The notes below the pieces were generated by a model, which worked only from the letters and a program-made list of their open reading frames with translations, ran no database searches and was not told the origin of the DNA. A DNA stretch of 64,000 nucleotides from contig NC_014212.1 of assembly GCF_000092125.1 (NCBI RefSeq), positions 1,880,001-1,944,000 of the forward strand, in the 5' to 3' direction. Below are positions 24,204 to 32,124 of this stretch, one piece after another. Within the stretch, counting starts at the first letter, position 1; each line of letters begins with the position of its first letter. The DNA comes from Allomeiothermus silvanus DSM 9946 (GTDB taxonomy: Bacteria; Deinococcota; Deinococci; Deinococcales; Thermaceae). The position numbers were made by a program, and so were the translations under genes.

Positions 24204-24703
24204 GCGTCTCGGGCTCGTTTGGTGATCTCGATGGCCTGATCCGCCGGCTGGGCCGAATGGCCCAGCCAGCCTTCGCTGCGGGCCTGGCCAAGAGCCTGGG
24301 GCAGGCCGCCCTGAACCAAATTGACGAATCTTTTGCGGGGCAGCGCGACCCCTGGGATCGGCCCTGGAAACCCTCCATCCGGGCCGAGACCACCGGTGGC
24401 CAGACCCTGCGCCAGAGCGCCCGGCTGCAGCGCAGCATGACCTCGCAGACCGCCCTGACCACCGGCCCTGCCGGATTCGAGGTGGGCACCAACGTCCAGT
24501 ACGCTGCGGCCCACCAGTACGGAGCCACCATCAGACCCCGGAAGGCCAAGGCGCTCAGGTTCAAGCTGGGAAAGCGCTTCGTGCAAACCAACCGGGTGGA
24601 GGTTCCTCCCCGGCCCTTCATTCCGGAGCCTGTGCTATCCCCCCGCTGGGAACGGGCGCTCGAGGCGGCGGCGGGGGCGTACCTCGACCGAGGGTTGGCC
24701 TGA
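24200..24703 (+). CDS. Virion morphogenesis protein, Mu gpG-like
   Basis: 167 aa from the GTG at 24200, which overlaps the previous stop (GTGA). The first part (LDGLIRRLGRMAQPAFAAGL) and the later FEVGTNVQYAAAHQYGATIR with VEVPPRPFIP near the end are the hallmarks of the gpG / phage virion morphogenesis family, which acts at the head-tail joint. In Mu this gene follows MuF and is followed by the protease; here the next gene is already a tail gene. Confidence 0.85.
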   Translation: MSVSGSFGDLDGLIRRLGRMAQPAFAAGLAKSLGQAALNQIDESFAGQRDPWDRPWKPSIRAETTGGQTLRQSARLQRSMTSQTALTTGPAGFEVGTNVQYAAAHQYGATIRPRKAKALRFKLGKRFVQTNRVEVPPRPFIPEPVLSPRWERALEAAAGAYLDRGLA

Positions 24704-24730
24704 TTCGAGCGATCCAGGAAGGGGGTAAAC

Positions 24731-24769
24731 CACCCCACGTCCCGCCACGCTGTGGCGGGACGTGGGGTG
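24731..24769. terminator. Phage intergenic hairpin 2, perfect 18-bp stem
   Basis: CACCCCACGTCCCGCCAC at 24731-24748, loop gct, then its exact complement at 24752-24769. No T-run follows; GGAGG of the next gene begins 2 nt later. The inner part (CCCGCCACG...GTGGCGGG) is shared with the hairpin at 14706-14724. It lies exactly between head-type and tail-type genes. Confidence 0.7.
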
Positions 24770-24783
24770 AGGAGGTGAGGCAA

Positions 24784-25284
24784 TTGACCGAGACCTTGTT
24801 GGAGCGCCTTCGGGCTGAGCTGCCCCGCAGGGTAAAGCTTGAGCTGGGCCCCGATGCGCTCAATCAACACGAGGGGCCGCTCAAACTGGTGCTGGTGCCA
24901 GGGCAGGACACGTTTACACCACCGGATACCCGGGCCATCGCCCCTGAGGCGCTGGCCAGGGAGACCCTCCCGCAGCCCCGACCCCGGCCGCCCTACACCA
25001 GGCTGGCAGGCTATACCCTGCACATCTGGGCGAAGAGCTACCAGGCTGTGGAGGACATCCTCTCCGAGTGCGTGGCGGCCTTGCGGCGCATCTGCGGTAG
25101 CAGCCTCGAGCTGCTCCCGAGCGGCTGGGACGAGGACGAGACCGGCCAGGCGGCGGCGCTACCAGCGGACAAGCGCCGCTATCAGCTGCGGTTCAGGGTA
25201 CTGGTGGAGGTAGGGGCGGCAGAACCGGGCCTGTACGTCCGCCTCGAGCGGGCCCTGCTCGACCAGGCGGAAATTCTTCCCTGA
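24784..25284 (+). CDS. Probable tail terminator/completion protein (Mu gp37 position)
   Basis: 166 aa from a TTG at 24784 with GGAGGTGAGG 6 nt upstream. It starts MTETLLERLRAELPRRVKLE and contains RLAGYTLHIWAKSYQAVEDI, then a beta-rich C-terminus (KRRYQLRFRVLVEVGAAEPG). This alternation and the place before the sheath fit tail terminator proteins of contractile phages. The family assignment is by position. Confidence 0.6.
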   Translation: MTETLLERLRAELPRRVKLELGPDALNQHEGPLKLVLVPGQDTFTPPDTRAIAPEALARETLPQPRPRPPYTRLAGYTLHIWAKSYQAVEDILSECVAALRRICGSSLELLPSGWDEDETGQAAALPADKRRYQLRFRVLVEVGAAEPGLYVRLERALLDQAEILP

Positions 25285-25294
25285 GAGGAGCGTT

Positions 25295-25507
25295 ATGGCA
25301 AAAGCAACCGATAACAACAACGGCGGGCAAGCTGCACCTGCCCGAAAGACCGTCGAGGAGCTGGCTGCGGAGGCCGGTACCCCGGACTGGCTGCTGGCCG
25401 CGGCACGGGCCAAACACCGCTGGGTGATCGGGCAGGAACTGACCAAAGCGGCCTTCGAGCGGGGCATCCAGGAGGCGGCCAACGAACCCATAGGAGGTGA
25501 GGTATGA
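25295..25507 (+). CDS. Small phage protein before the sheath (Mu gp38 position)
   Basis: 70 aa, with GAGAGGAG 5 nt before the ATG. It starts MAKATDNNNGGQAAPARKTV and has a helical core EELAAEAGTPDWLLAAARAK. Many contractile phages carry a similar small protein before the sheath gene; its role is not known. The stop overlaps the sheath start. Confidence 0.65.
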   Translation: MAKATDNNNGGQAAPARKTVEELAAEAGTPDWLLAAARAKHRWVIGQELTKAAFERGIQEAANEPIGGEV

Positions 25508-26925
25508 CCGGCCTGCCGCGCGTGGAGGTGAGCCCCCAGGACTTCGGCATCGGCGCGGTGCCGGGCAACGGTGAGGGGGTGCACGTCAAAATTGGCATCG
25601 CCTCCATCCTGCCAGCAGGCGAGATCATAACCGTAACCAGCCCGCAGGGGGCCCGGGAGCGGGTCGGCGGCAAGCTAGGCGAGGCCGCCGCCCTGGCCTT
25701 TGGCGAGGGAACCCGGGCGGTGATCTGCCTGGCCGCCAACCCCAGCGTGCCCGGGACAGCGGGCGCTGTGACGCACACCGGCAGCGGCACGGCGGTACTG
25801 TCTCTGACCGGAACCCCCCGGGATGACTACCGCCTGCGCCTCAGAATCACCCGCGCGGCCCCGAACCTGGCTGCGGCCACGGCGGCGTTTCAATACTCGC
25901 TGGACAACGGTAACACCTTCAGCGCCGAAATCGCCGTGCCGACCACCGGCCTGTACACCCTGCCCGATACCGGCCTGACCCTCAACTGGGCCGACGGCTC
26001 CTTTGTGGTCGGTGATGTGTACACCGCGGACTGCGTTGCGCCGAGCTACACCACCACCGATCTGGTCACCGCGCTCAACATTTTGTTTGCCCGCACCGAG
26101 CTATCCTACCGCTTCATTCACGTGGTGGGGGCGGGCAGCCCGACCACCGCTGCTACGCTGAACACCCTGCTGGAGGCCCGCGCCGCCGACCCGAACAACC
26201 CCCGCTTCATCCACGCCCTGATGGACACGGCGGACCAGGCCGACGCTGCCCTGATCGCCGCGTATGCCGGCACCACCAGCGTGCGAGTGGGTGCAGGAGC
26301 CCGCTATGCCGATGTGGTGAGCCCGATCACCGGCCTGGTGATGAAGCGGCCGGCCGCATGGGTGGTCGCTGGGCGGTACAGCGGCCGCCCGGTCGAGGAA
26401 CACCCCGGCCGCTACGCCAGCGGAGCGCTGCGCACGGTTGTGAAACTCCACGGCGATGAGTCCATCACCCCCGGGCTGGACGCCGCCCGGTTCACCACGC
26501 TGCGCACCATCAGCGGGGGATTTTACATCACCCGGGGCCGCCTGTTTGCCCCGCCCGGTTCGGACTATGAACAGGTGCAGAACCGCGAGGTGATGGATGT
26601 GGCCTGTGAGGTTGCCTACCGGGCCTGGCTGCGCTGGCTAAATGAGCAGATCCAGGTCTCCGCGCAGACCGGGCGCATCCTGGAGCGGGAGGCCCTGCGG
26701 ATTGAGGCCTATGTGGAGGGGTTGGTGCGCACCGCGCTGCGGGGCAAAATTTCCATTGACGAGGTCATCGACCAGCCCGCTGCCTACGTCCGCATTGACC
26801 GCACCGAGAATATCCTGTCCACCAGGACCATCCCCTACGACATCAGTCTGGTGCCACTGGGCTATGCTGAGCGGATCACCGGCAAGGTGCGCTTCTTCAA
26901 CCCACAGCTCCAGCCAGTGGCCTAG
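25504..26925 (+). CDS. Contractile tail sheath protein (DUF2586-like)
   Basis: 473 aa. N-terminal MTGLPRVEVSPQDFGIGAVP and VTSPQGARERVGGKLGEAAA are typical sheath starts. The middle has a long Ala/Gly/Thr-rich domain with FQYSLDNGNTFSAEI. The conserved end contains EQVQNREVMDVACEVAYRAW, ILSTRTIPYDISLVPLGYAE and a final GKVRFFNP. It forms the outer contractile cylinder of the tail. Confidence 0.88.
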   Translation: MTGLPRVEVSPQDFGIGAVPGNGEGVHVKIGIASILPAGEIITVTSPQGARERVGGKLGEAAALAFGEGTRAVICLAANPSVPGTAGAVTHTGSGTAVLSLTGTPRDDYRLRLRITRAAPNLAAATAAFQYSLDNGNTFSAEIAVPTTGLYTLPDTGLTLNWADGSFVVGDVYTADCVAPSYTTTDLVTALNILFARTELSYRFIHVVGAGSPTTAATLNTLLEARAADPNNPRFIHALMDTADQADAALIAAYAGTTSVRVGAGARYADVVSPITGLVMKRPAAWVVAGRYSGRPVEEHPGRYASGALRTVVKLHGDESITPGLDAARFTTLRTISGGFYITRGRLFAPPGSDYEQVQNREVMDVACEVAYRAWLRWLNEQIQVSAQTGRILEREALRIEAYVEGLVRTALRGKISIDEVIDQPAAYVRIDRTENILSTRTIPYDISLVPLGYAERITGKVRFFNPQLQPVA

Positions 26926-26935
26926 GAGGTAGACC

Positions 26936-27367
26936 ATGAGCGTGACCGTGCGAAATGGCAAGGTGTACGACAACTCGAGCATCCAGCTTGACCTGGATGG
27001 CGAACGGATTCCGGTCAACGTCGAGTTGGAGTACAACACCGGCGAGGTGTCGGAAGAGTATATCTACGCCGGGGGCAAGCCGGTGGGGCGCACCCCCGGA
27101 CAAATGGCCCCCGCCGATGTGACCATCCGGATGCCGCTGGACCAGTGGCAGCAGTTTCGCAGCAAACTGGGGGCTAAATACAAGCGCAAGGAGTTCAATG
27201 CCGTTGTGACGTTTGTGGACGCCGACGATAACGTGGTCAGTGACAAGCTGAATAGGTTGCGCATCCTCAACGACGCGCTCTCGGCCTCGCCAGGCGCCGA
27301 GGCGCTTATGCAGGAGCTAACCTGTAAGGCGCTGGATGTGGTGCCTGGCGATCAAGCCACTTTCTGA
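26936..27367 (+). CDS. Tail tube protein
   Basis: 143 aa, starting MSVTVRNGKVYDNSSIQLDL, with AGGAGG 7 nt upstream. It is beta-rich with charged turns (GGKPVGRTPGQMAPADVTIR, KEFNAVVTFVDADDNVVSDK). It directly follows the sheath gene, which is the conserved place of the tube gene in contractile phages. Confidence 0.78.
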   Translation: MSVTVRNGKVYDNSSIQLDLDGERIPVNVELEYNTGEVSEEYIYAGGKPVGRTPGQMAPADVTIRMPLDQWQQFRSKLGAKYKRKEFNAVVTFVDADDNVVSDKLNRLRILNDALSASPGAEALMQELTCKALDVVPGDQATF

Positions 27368-27378
27368 TTTCTGAACCT

Positions 27379-27410
27379 GCTAGCCCCACCCCGAACGGGG
27401 TGGGGCTAGC
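27379..27410 (+). terminator. Phage hairpin 3, perfect 14-bp stem
   Basis: GCTAGCCCCACCCC-gaac-GGGGTGGGGCTAGC, followed by TCTTG. It lies between the highly expressed tube gene and the chaperone genes and may lower expression of the latter. Confidence 0.7.
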
Positions 27411-27425
27411 TCTTGAGGCATCAAC

Positions 27426-27800
27426 ATGGGAAAAACCATTCTTAGTGAAGACCTCGAGGGCCAGCTGCCCCCCACCACCCTGACCGCCCTCCGCGCCACA
27501 CATGGCGACCGCTTGTTCGCCCTGGTTCGCCAGGGGCGGGTGCTGGTGTTCCGCCCGCTCACCAAGGCCGAGTACCGCATGATGCGGGCGGATCTAGACA
27601 AGGCGTCTGCCAGCCCGAAGCTGGCACTGGACACCTACGCCATCGGCGAGAAGTACGCCAAGCTGGCCCTGTGCTACCCCGACCGGTCCGAGTTCGAGGC
27701 CATCCTGGACGACTACCCAGGCCTGGCCGATGTGGTCAGCCAGGACTTAGCGGCAATTGCCCAGATGGCCGAAACGGAGTTTCTTCAACAAATCGATTGA
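27426..27800 (+). CDS. Tail assembly chaperone, short form
   Basis: 124 aa, starting MGKTILSEDLEGQLPPTTLT. It lies between tube and tape measure genes, where contractile and Siphovirus-type phages place a chaperone pair linked by a programmed frameshift. Its last 15 codons overlap the next frame. The codon pair GAG TTT with C following (27778-27784) would allow a +1 slip from TTT to TTC at the point where the second frame becomes well formed; a -2 slip, as reported for Mu, gives the same frame. Confidence 0.7.
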   Translation: MGKTILSEDLEGQLPPTTLTALRATHGDRLFALVRQGRVLVFRPLTKAEYRMMRADLDKASASPKLALDTYAIGEKYAKLALCYPDRSEFEAILDDYPGLADVVSQDLAAIAQMAETEFLQQID

Positions 27801-27954
27801 ACTGCTAAACGACGCCCTGCGGCACCGCGAACAACCCTTGGTAGCGGCCCGACTCCTGCTGGCCTACCGCCGAGGTGAGGATTCCCCCGAGGCGCTGGCC
27901 GGTGCGGCGTTGGAGGCCGCGGTGCTGCTGGGCCATTTTGGGAGGATCCAATGA
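27757..27954 (+). CDS. Tail assembly chaperone, frameshift extension
   Basis: 65 codons in the +1 (= -2) frame relative to the previous gene. The apparent TTG start has no ribosome site, so it is probably only made as a C-terminal extension. The part after the overlap reads FNKSIELLNDALRHREQPLV and is helical to GHFGRIQ. Its stop overlaps the tape measure start by 3 nt. Confidence 0.65.
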   Translation: MPRWPKRSFFNKSIELLNDALRHREQPLVAARLLLAYRRGEDSPEALAGAALEAAVLLGHFGRIQ

Positions 27955-30032
27955 GGCGGCTGACATGGTTTTTTGGGTTACGCAGCAATTTTGTAACCCA
28001 GTCGCGCGCCATGTCTAGAGGGCTGACGGGGGTTCGGGCAGCCCTCCAAGAAGTGGGCGGTGCGGCCCCGGCGACCGCCCGAGCGGTCGCCCAGAGCCTG
28101 AGGCTGCCCATCGGCGCGGCGCGTCACCTGGTGGGGGCGCTGACCGCTGCGGGGGCTGCGAGCGCGCACCTGGGACGGATCAGTAGCGCGGCAGCCAGGG
28201 CCCATCAATCCCTGCAGGGCCTGGTCGGCCGGCTGACCAGCCTGCCTGGCCTACTGGCCGCTGGGGCGGTTGGCATGGCCACCAAAAGCATATTTGACGC
28301 CATCGGCTTCAAAGAACAGCAGTTGATCAGCCTGCGGGTGATGCTACGGCCGCAGGTGGGGCTTGACGCCGGTCGGATGGCCCAGCAAACCTACGCCATG
28401 CTCGCCCGCTTCGCCGCCGAGACGCCCTTCGAGACCCAGGAGGTGATCGCCGGCGGCAAACAGCTGCTAGCCGCGGGTGTGGCGGTGAAAAACCTCCAGG
28501 GGCTATTGAAGGATGCCGGCGACCTGGCGGCAGGGATGGGAGTGCGCCTCGAGGAGGCCATCGCCCCCATCACCCGGCTGCGTGCCGGCAATTTCGGCGA
28601 GGCCTTTGAGCGGCTTCGCGACTTCGGTATCAGCCGGGAGGCCCTGGAGGCCAGGGGCCTGAAGTTCGATAAAAGCGGCAGCTATGTGGGCTCGGTCAAC
28701 AAGGCCATGCTGGCGGTGCGCCAGGCCATCAAGGAGCGCTTTGGCGGCCTGATGGCCGAGCAGAGCCAGAGCATCTTCGGCCTGATCTCGACCCTGAAGA
28801 GCCGACCCTTTGAGCTATTCAGCCAGATGAGCGTGGACCCCCAGGGACCCCTCAAGCCCTTCAAGCAAGTGCTGGCCAACCTGGCGGTCCTCACCGACTT
28901 CAGCCGGGGGCCGGGGGCGGCCCTCTCCAAGCGCTTCCAGGCCAGCCTGGCCGGACTGATAAAAGCGGCCTTCGGCCCGCTGGCGGCTGCCAGCGAGCCC
29001 AAACAAGCCGGGCAGGCGATCCTGGCGTTCCTCGACCGGAGCACCGCGCTGGTTCGGCGGGCCCGGCAGATCTTCCCGACGGCCCTGGGCTATGCCCGGC
29101 AGTTCTGGACCGGGATCCAGGCGGGCTTGGCGATTCTGCAAGGGGTCTGGCGCACCCTCGAGCCCGCCGCCAGCCTGCTGGGCCGGCTGGCCCAGGGGCT
29201 TAGCGCCAGCCAGGCGGGCATGGGCGCTGCCAGCGGTAGCGGCCTGGCCCTGGCCGGCACCCTGGTGCTGCTGGCGACCGGCCTAAGGCTGCTCAATGCC
29301 CTTACCTTCGGACTGGTCGGAACCGTGGCGCGGCTGGGACTGGTCTGGCTGGCCACCGGCCTCAAAATGTCTGCAGGCTGGCTGGTTGCCCTGGGGCCGG
29401 TGGGCCTCCTGATCGGCCTGATCGGCGGGGTGGTTGCGGCGGTGGGGCTGGCCTACCAACGGCTGGACTGGTTCCGCAACGGTGTCAACGGTGTCTGGAA
29501 AGCGGTCGTGGCTGGCGGCAGCGCATTCATCGCCTGGATCAGAGCGCTGCCCCAGACCATCGGCGAGACCCTGGCTGGCCTACCGGCGCTGATGCACGAG
29601 ACCGGCGCCCGGGCAGTACAGGGGCTCTGGAACGGGCTGAGAGCCGCCCCTGGCAGAGTCTGGGAGGCGGCCAAAAACCTGGCTCGGCAGGCGGTGGGTG
29701 GAAGCCGTGAAGCGTTGCAGGTGCGCAGCCCATCCCGGGTGTTTGCCTCGCTGGGCGAGCAGAGCGGGCTGGGTTTGCGGCAGGGCCTGTTGGCCATGCG
29801 CGGCGCGGTGGCGGGCGCTGGACTGGCCCTGGCCGCAGCAGCCATCCCGGCCACGCTGCAGATCCCGGCCCCGGCCGCAGCCCTGGGGGCGGCGAGCCCC
29901 CACCGCGAGGTGCATATCCACATTGGCCAGATCGTGCTCGGTCAGGCGCAGACCCCCAGCGAGGCCAAAACCCTGGTGGTAGAGGCCATCCTGGAGGCGT
30001 TGGAACGGGCCCAGATGGAGGAGGGGGCCTGA
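27951..30032 (+). CDS. Tape measure protein
   Basis: 693 aa, the longest tail gene. Conserved start of the family at about 120-250: YAMLARFAAETPFETQEVIA, GGKQLLAAGVAVKNLQGLLK, GDLAAGMGVRLEEAIAPITR and LRAGNFGEAFERLRDFGISR. Several hydrophobic segments lie between 430 and 500 (LIGLIGGVVAAVGLAYQ). The last part has LQVRSPSRVFASLGEQSGLG, typical of tape measure C-termini. It sets tail length; about 690 residues would mean a tail near 100 nm, using the general 1.5 angstrom per residue rule. Confidence 0.9.
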   Translation: MRRLTWFFGLRSNFVTQSRAMSRGLTGVRAALQEVGGAAPATARAVAQSLRLPIGAARHLVGALTAAGAASAHLGRISSAAARAHQSLQGLVGRLTSLPGLLAAGAVGMATKSIFDAIGFKEQQLISLRVMLRPQVGLDAGRMAQQTYAMLARFAAETPFETQEVIAGGKQLLAAGVAVKNLQGLLKDAGDLAAGMGVRLEEAIAPITRLRAGNFGEAFERLRDFGISREALEARGLKFDKSGSYVGSVNKAMLAVRQAIKERFGGLMAEQSQSIFGLISTLKSRPFELFSQMSVDPQGPLKPFKQVLANLAVLTDFSRGPGAALSKRFQASLAGLIKAAFGPLAAASEPKQAGQAILAFLDRSTALVRRARQIFPTALGYARQFWTGIQAGLAILQGVWRTLEPAASLLGRLAQGLSASQAGMGAASGSGLALAGTLVLLATGLRLLNALTFGLVGTVARLGLVWLATGLKMSAGWLVALGPVGLLIGLIGGVVAAVGLAYQRLDWFRNGVNGVWKAVVAGGSAFIAWIRALPQTIGETLAGLPALMHETGARAVQGLWNGLRAAPGRVWEAAKNLARQAVGGSREALQVRSPSRVFASLGEQSGLGLRQGLLAMRGAVAGAGLALAAAAIPATLQIPAPAAALGAASPHREVHIHIGQIVLGQAQTPSEAKTLVVEAILEALERAQMEEGA

Positions 30033-30610
30033 TGGAACGTGACCAGATCGTATTCGTGGGCACCAGTGGGCAGCGCTTTGCCATCAAGCCCCAGCCCAAG
30101 GGGCCGAACGAAATCCAGGGGGTTGTGGCGGTATCGGTGCGCCGGGCTCTGAAGGAGCAGAGCGCCGAGATTCCCCAGAGGGGCATTGAGTACACCTACC
30201 TCGGCTACGACTACGCGGAGGTCACGGTGGAGGTGCGGGTCTGGCGGGAAAGTGAATATGACAAACTACAGCGTCTGATCCAGTTATTCCGCCCCAAAGG
30301 AAAGGACCAACGGGCCCCCGAGGTTTATCAACCGGTTCACCCAATCCTGCGCCGGCACGGCATCACCCACCTCTACATGTTTGCTGTGGAGGAGCCGCCC
30401 TACGACCCGGTAAAAGGCTGGATGGCCACGCTGAGCCTGCGGGAGTGGAAGCCGGCGTACAAGCGGGTGCAGACCAATGGCACGCGCATCGGAGGCGGCA
30501 GTGCCAGCAGCGCGGATACCGGAGGCGCCGACGCCGACCGCGACGGCGTGCTTACCTCCCAGCAGCGTGCCCAGGCCAGCCCGCCCAGCAGCAGGGGGGT
30601 GCGGCCGTGA
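30032..30610 (+). CDS. Baseplate-associated phage protein
   Basis: 192 aa, starting MERDQIVFVGTSGQRFAIKP. Beta-rich core (YAEVTVEVRVWRESEYDKLQ) with GKDQRAPEVYQPVHPILRRH and WMATLSLREWKPAYKR near residue 130, and a Ser/Gly/Asp-rich tail. The position after the tape measure and the shape suggest a baseplate hub connector of the LysM/gp53-like class. The family is not certain. Confidence 0.65.
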   Translation: MERDQIVFVGTSGQRFAIKPQPKGPNEIQGVVAVSVRRALKEQSAEIPQRGIEYTYLGYDYAEVTVEVRVWRESEYDKLQRLIQLFRPKGKDQRAPEVYQPVHPILRRHGITHLYMFAVEEPPYDPVKGWMATLSLREWKPAYKRVQTNGTRIGGGSASSADTGGADADRDGVLTSQQRAQASPPSSRGVRP

Positions 30611-31272
30611 GCTTTGCCACAGTCGACGAGCTTCCGATTAGCAGCGGTACGCTCACCGTGCCCCGGATAGGTCGCCCCATCGCGGAGCTCCAGCTGGCCG
30701 CGAACCGCCTGCTGCTGGCGGGTGAATCCGTGCAGATGCGGTTCGCCGATGGCACCACCTACCGGATGGTGGTACGCCGCAGTGGCGTGCGCGGGGGCCT
30801 GGTGGAGGCGCTGCTGGTGGGCGGCGCGGATCGGCTGAACGCCTGGCTGCCCAGCCGCGATTACCAGGGCGTGCCGGCCGCACTGGTGGTGCAGGATCTG
30901 CTGCGGGAGGCCGGTGAGGCCGCTGGCCTCCTCGAGCTACCCACCGTGTTCACCCGCTGGGTGCGCCGCGCCGGCCCCGCTCATGAGGCGCTACTCCATG
31001 TCATGGCCCGGCTACCCGACCGGGCCTGGCGCATCCGGGCCGACGGCCGGGTCTGGGCTGGGCTCGAAGCCTGGCCGGCTGGACCGGAAGGGGTGGTGGT
31101 TGAGGCTGCTCCGGCCCGGGGCTGGTACGACCTGCTGCCGCTGCCCAGCCTGGAGCCCGGGGTGCTGCTGACGGCCCAGCTAAACGGTGAACAGCGGCTG
31201 CTGGGGAGGGTTGAGCGCGTCGTTCACCAGATTGGCCCCCGGCTGCGCACGGCCGTGTACACAGGAGGGTGA
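30607..31272 (+). CDS. Probable baseplate hub protein (Mu gp44 position)
   Basis: 221 aa from the GTG at 30607 overlapping the previous stop. It starts MSFATVDELPISSGTLTVPR. Beta-rich, with VEALLVGGADRLNAWLPSRD and ARLPDRAWRIRADGRVWAGL, and ending GRVERVVHQIGPRLRTAVYT, a pattern seen in gpD/gp27-type hub proteins. It is shorter than Mu gp44, so it could be a reduced hub. Confidence 0.6.
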   Translation: MSFATVDELPISSGTLTVPRIGRPIAELQLAANRLLLAGESVQMRFADGTTYRMVVRRSGVRGGLVEALLVGGADRLNAWLPSRDYQGVPAALVVQDLLREAGEAAGLLELPTVFTRWVRRAGPAHEALLHVMARLPDRAWRIRADGRVWAGLEAWPAGPEGVVVEAAPARGWYDLLPLPSLEPGVLLTAQLNGEQRLLGRVERVVHQIGPRLRTAVYTGG

Positions 31273-31273
31273 C

Positions 31274-31750
31274 GTGCAGGAGCGACTCAAAAAAGCCATT
31301 CAGGGCCTGGCCCGGCCACCGCACCTGGACTTTCTAGCCCTGTACCCAGCCACGGTGCTTAAGGACCATGAGGACATGCACCTGGACTTGCAGGCCGACG
31401 ACGAGCGCCTGGGTACCCTGACCCGGGTGCCCATCTGGTTGGGCCTGCCGGGGGTTACGGTGCGGGTGGCGGCAGGGGCCCGGGTTCTGCTCGGATTCCA
31501 TCAGGGCGATCCGGAGCGGCGCTACTGTGACCTCTGGGGGGGTGGGGGGCTGCGTGAAATCATCCTCACGGCCAGCGTGAAGGTGGTGGTGGACGCCCCC
31601 CTTGTCGAGCTGGGCGGGAGCGCGGGGGCCAGCGTGCTGCTACAGGGGCAGCCGCTCACGTTCGTGTTCAATACCACGCCGGTCGCAATGGTGCCGACCG
31701 TTGGCACCGTGCAGGCCGGGGGATCCACACGGGTAAAAGGGGTGCAGTAG
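31274..31750 (+). CDS. Baseplate spike protein (gpV/Mu gp45-like)
   Basis: 158 aa from a GTG with ACAGGAGGG 5 nt upstream. An OB-fold part contains RLGTLTRVPIWLGLPGVTVR and a GFHQGDPERRYCDLWGGGG stretch, then a repetitive beta helix-like end (ILTASVKVVVDAPLVELGGS). This is the usual layout of the membrane-piercing spike of short baseplates. Confidence 0.75.
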   Translation: MQERLKKAIQGLARPPHLDFLALYPATVLKDHEDMHLDLQADDERLGTLTRVPIWLGLPGVTVRVAAGARVLLGFHQGDPERRYCDLWGGGGLREIILTASVKVVVDAPLVELGGSAGASVLLQGQPLTFVFNTTPVAMVPTVGTVQAGGSTRVKGVQ

Positions 31751-32124
31751 TGGACGACTTTGGTACCGACCTGTCGGTTTTCCCGGACCTTTCCTGGACG
31801 CTCAAAAGCGGCTACGACAATCTGGCCGAAGCCGCCGTGCGCTGCCTTATGACCGCCCCCGGAGCGCTCTTTTATGCCCCCGAGTACCGCCTGGATCTCA
31901 GGCGGTTCCTCAATGAGGCCATCACGCCGGAGGCGCTGCTCGAGGTGGAGACGCTGGCGACGAACGCGCTCGAGGCCGATCCCCGTATTGTGTCGGCCGA
32001 GGTGCGGGCCAGCTGCCCCGGCCCGGGGGTGCTGAACCTCGAGCTGCTGCTAACGACCGAACGCGGCCCGTTTGCACTGGTGCTGCGCATTGATCAGGTG
32101 ACCGTGGAGGTGTTGCGTGCCTAA
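31750..32124 (+). CDS. Baseplate wedge protein (gpW/gp25-like, Mu gp46 position)
   Basis: 124 aa from a GTG one base into the previous stop. Contains GYDNLAEAAVRCLMTAPGAL, FYAPEYRLDLRRFLNEAITP and ETLATNALEADPRIVSAEVR, the conserved scheme of the gp25 lysozyme-like wedge family. It overlaps baseplate J by 8 nt. Confidence 0.8.
   Translation: MDDFGTDLSVFPDLSWTLKSGYDNLAEAAVRCLMTAPGALFYAPEYRLDLRRFLNEAITPEALLEVETLATNALEADPRIVSAEVRASCPGPGVLNLELLLTTERGPFALVLRIDQVTVEVLRA

Noticed and set aside
24731-24769. Classical Rho-independent terminator
   Set aside because: The stem is perfect, but no T-run follows on either strand; kept only as a hairpin of uncertain role.
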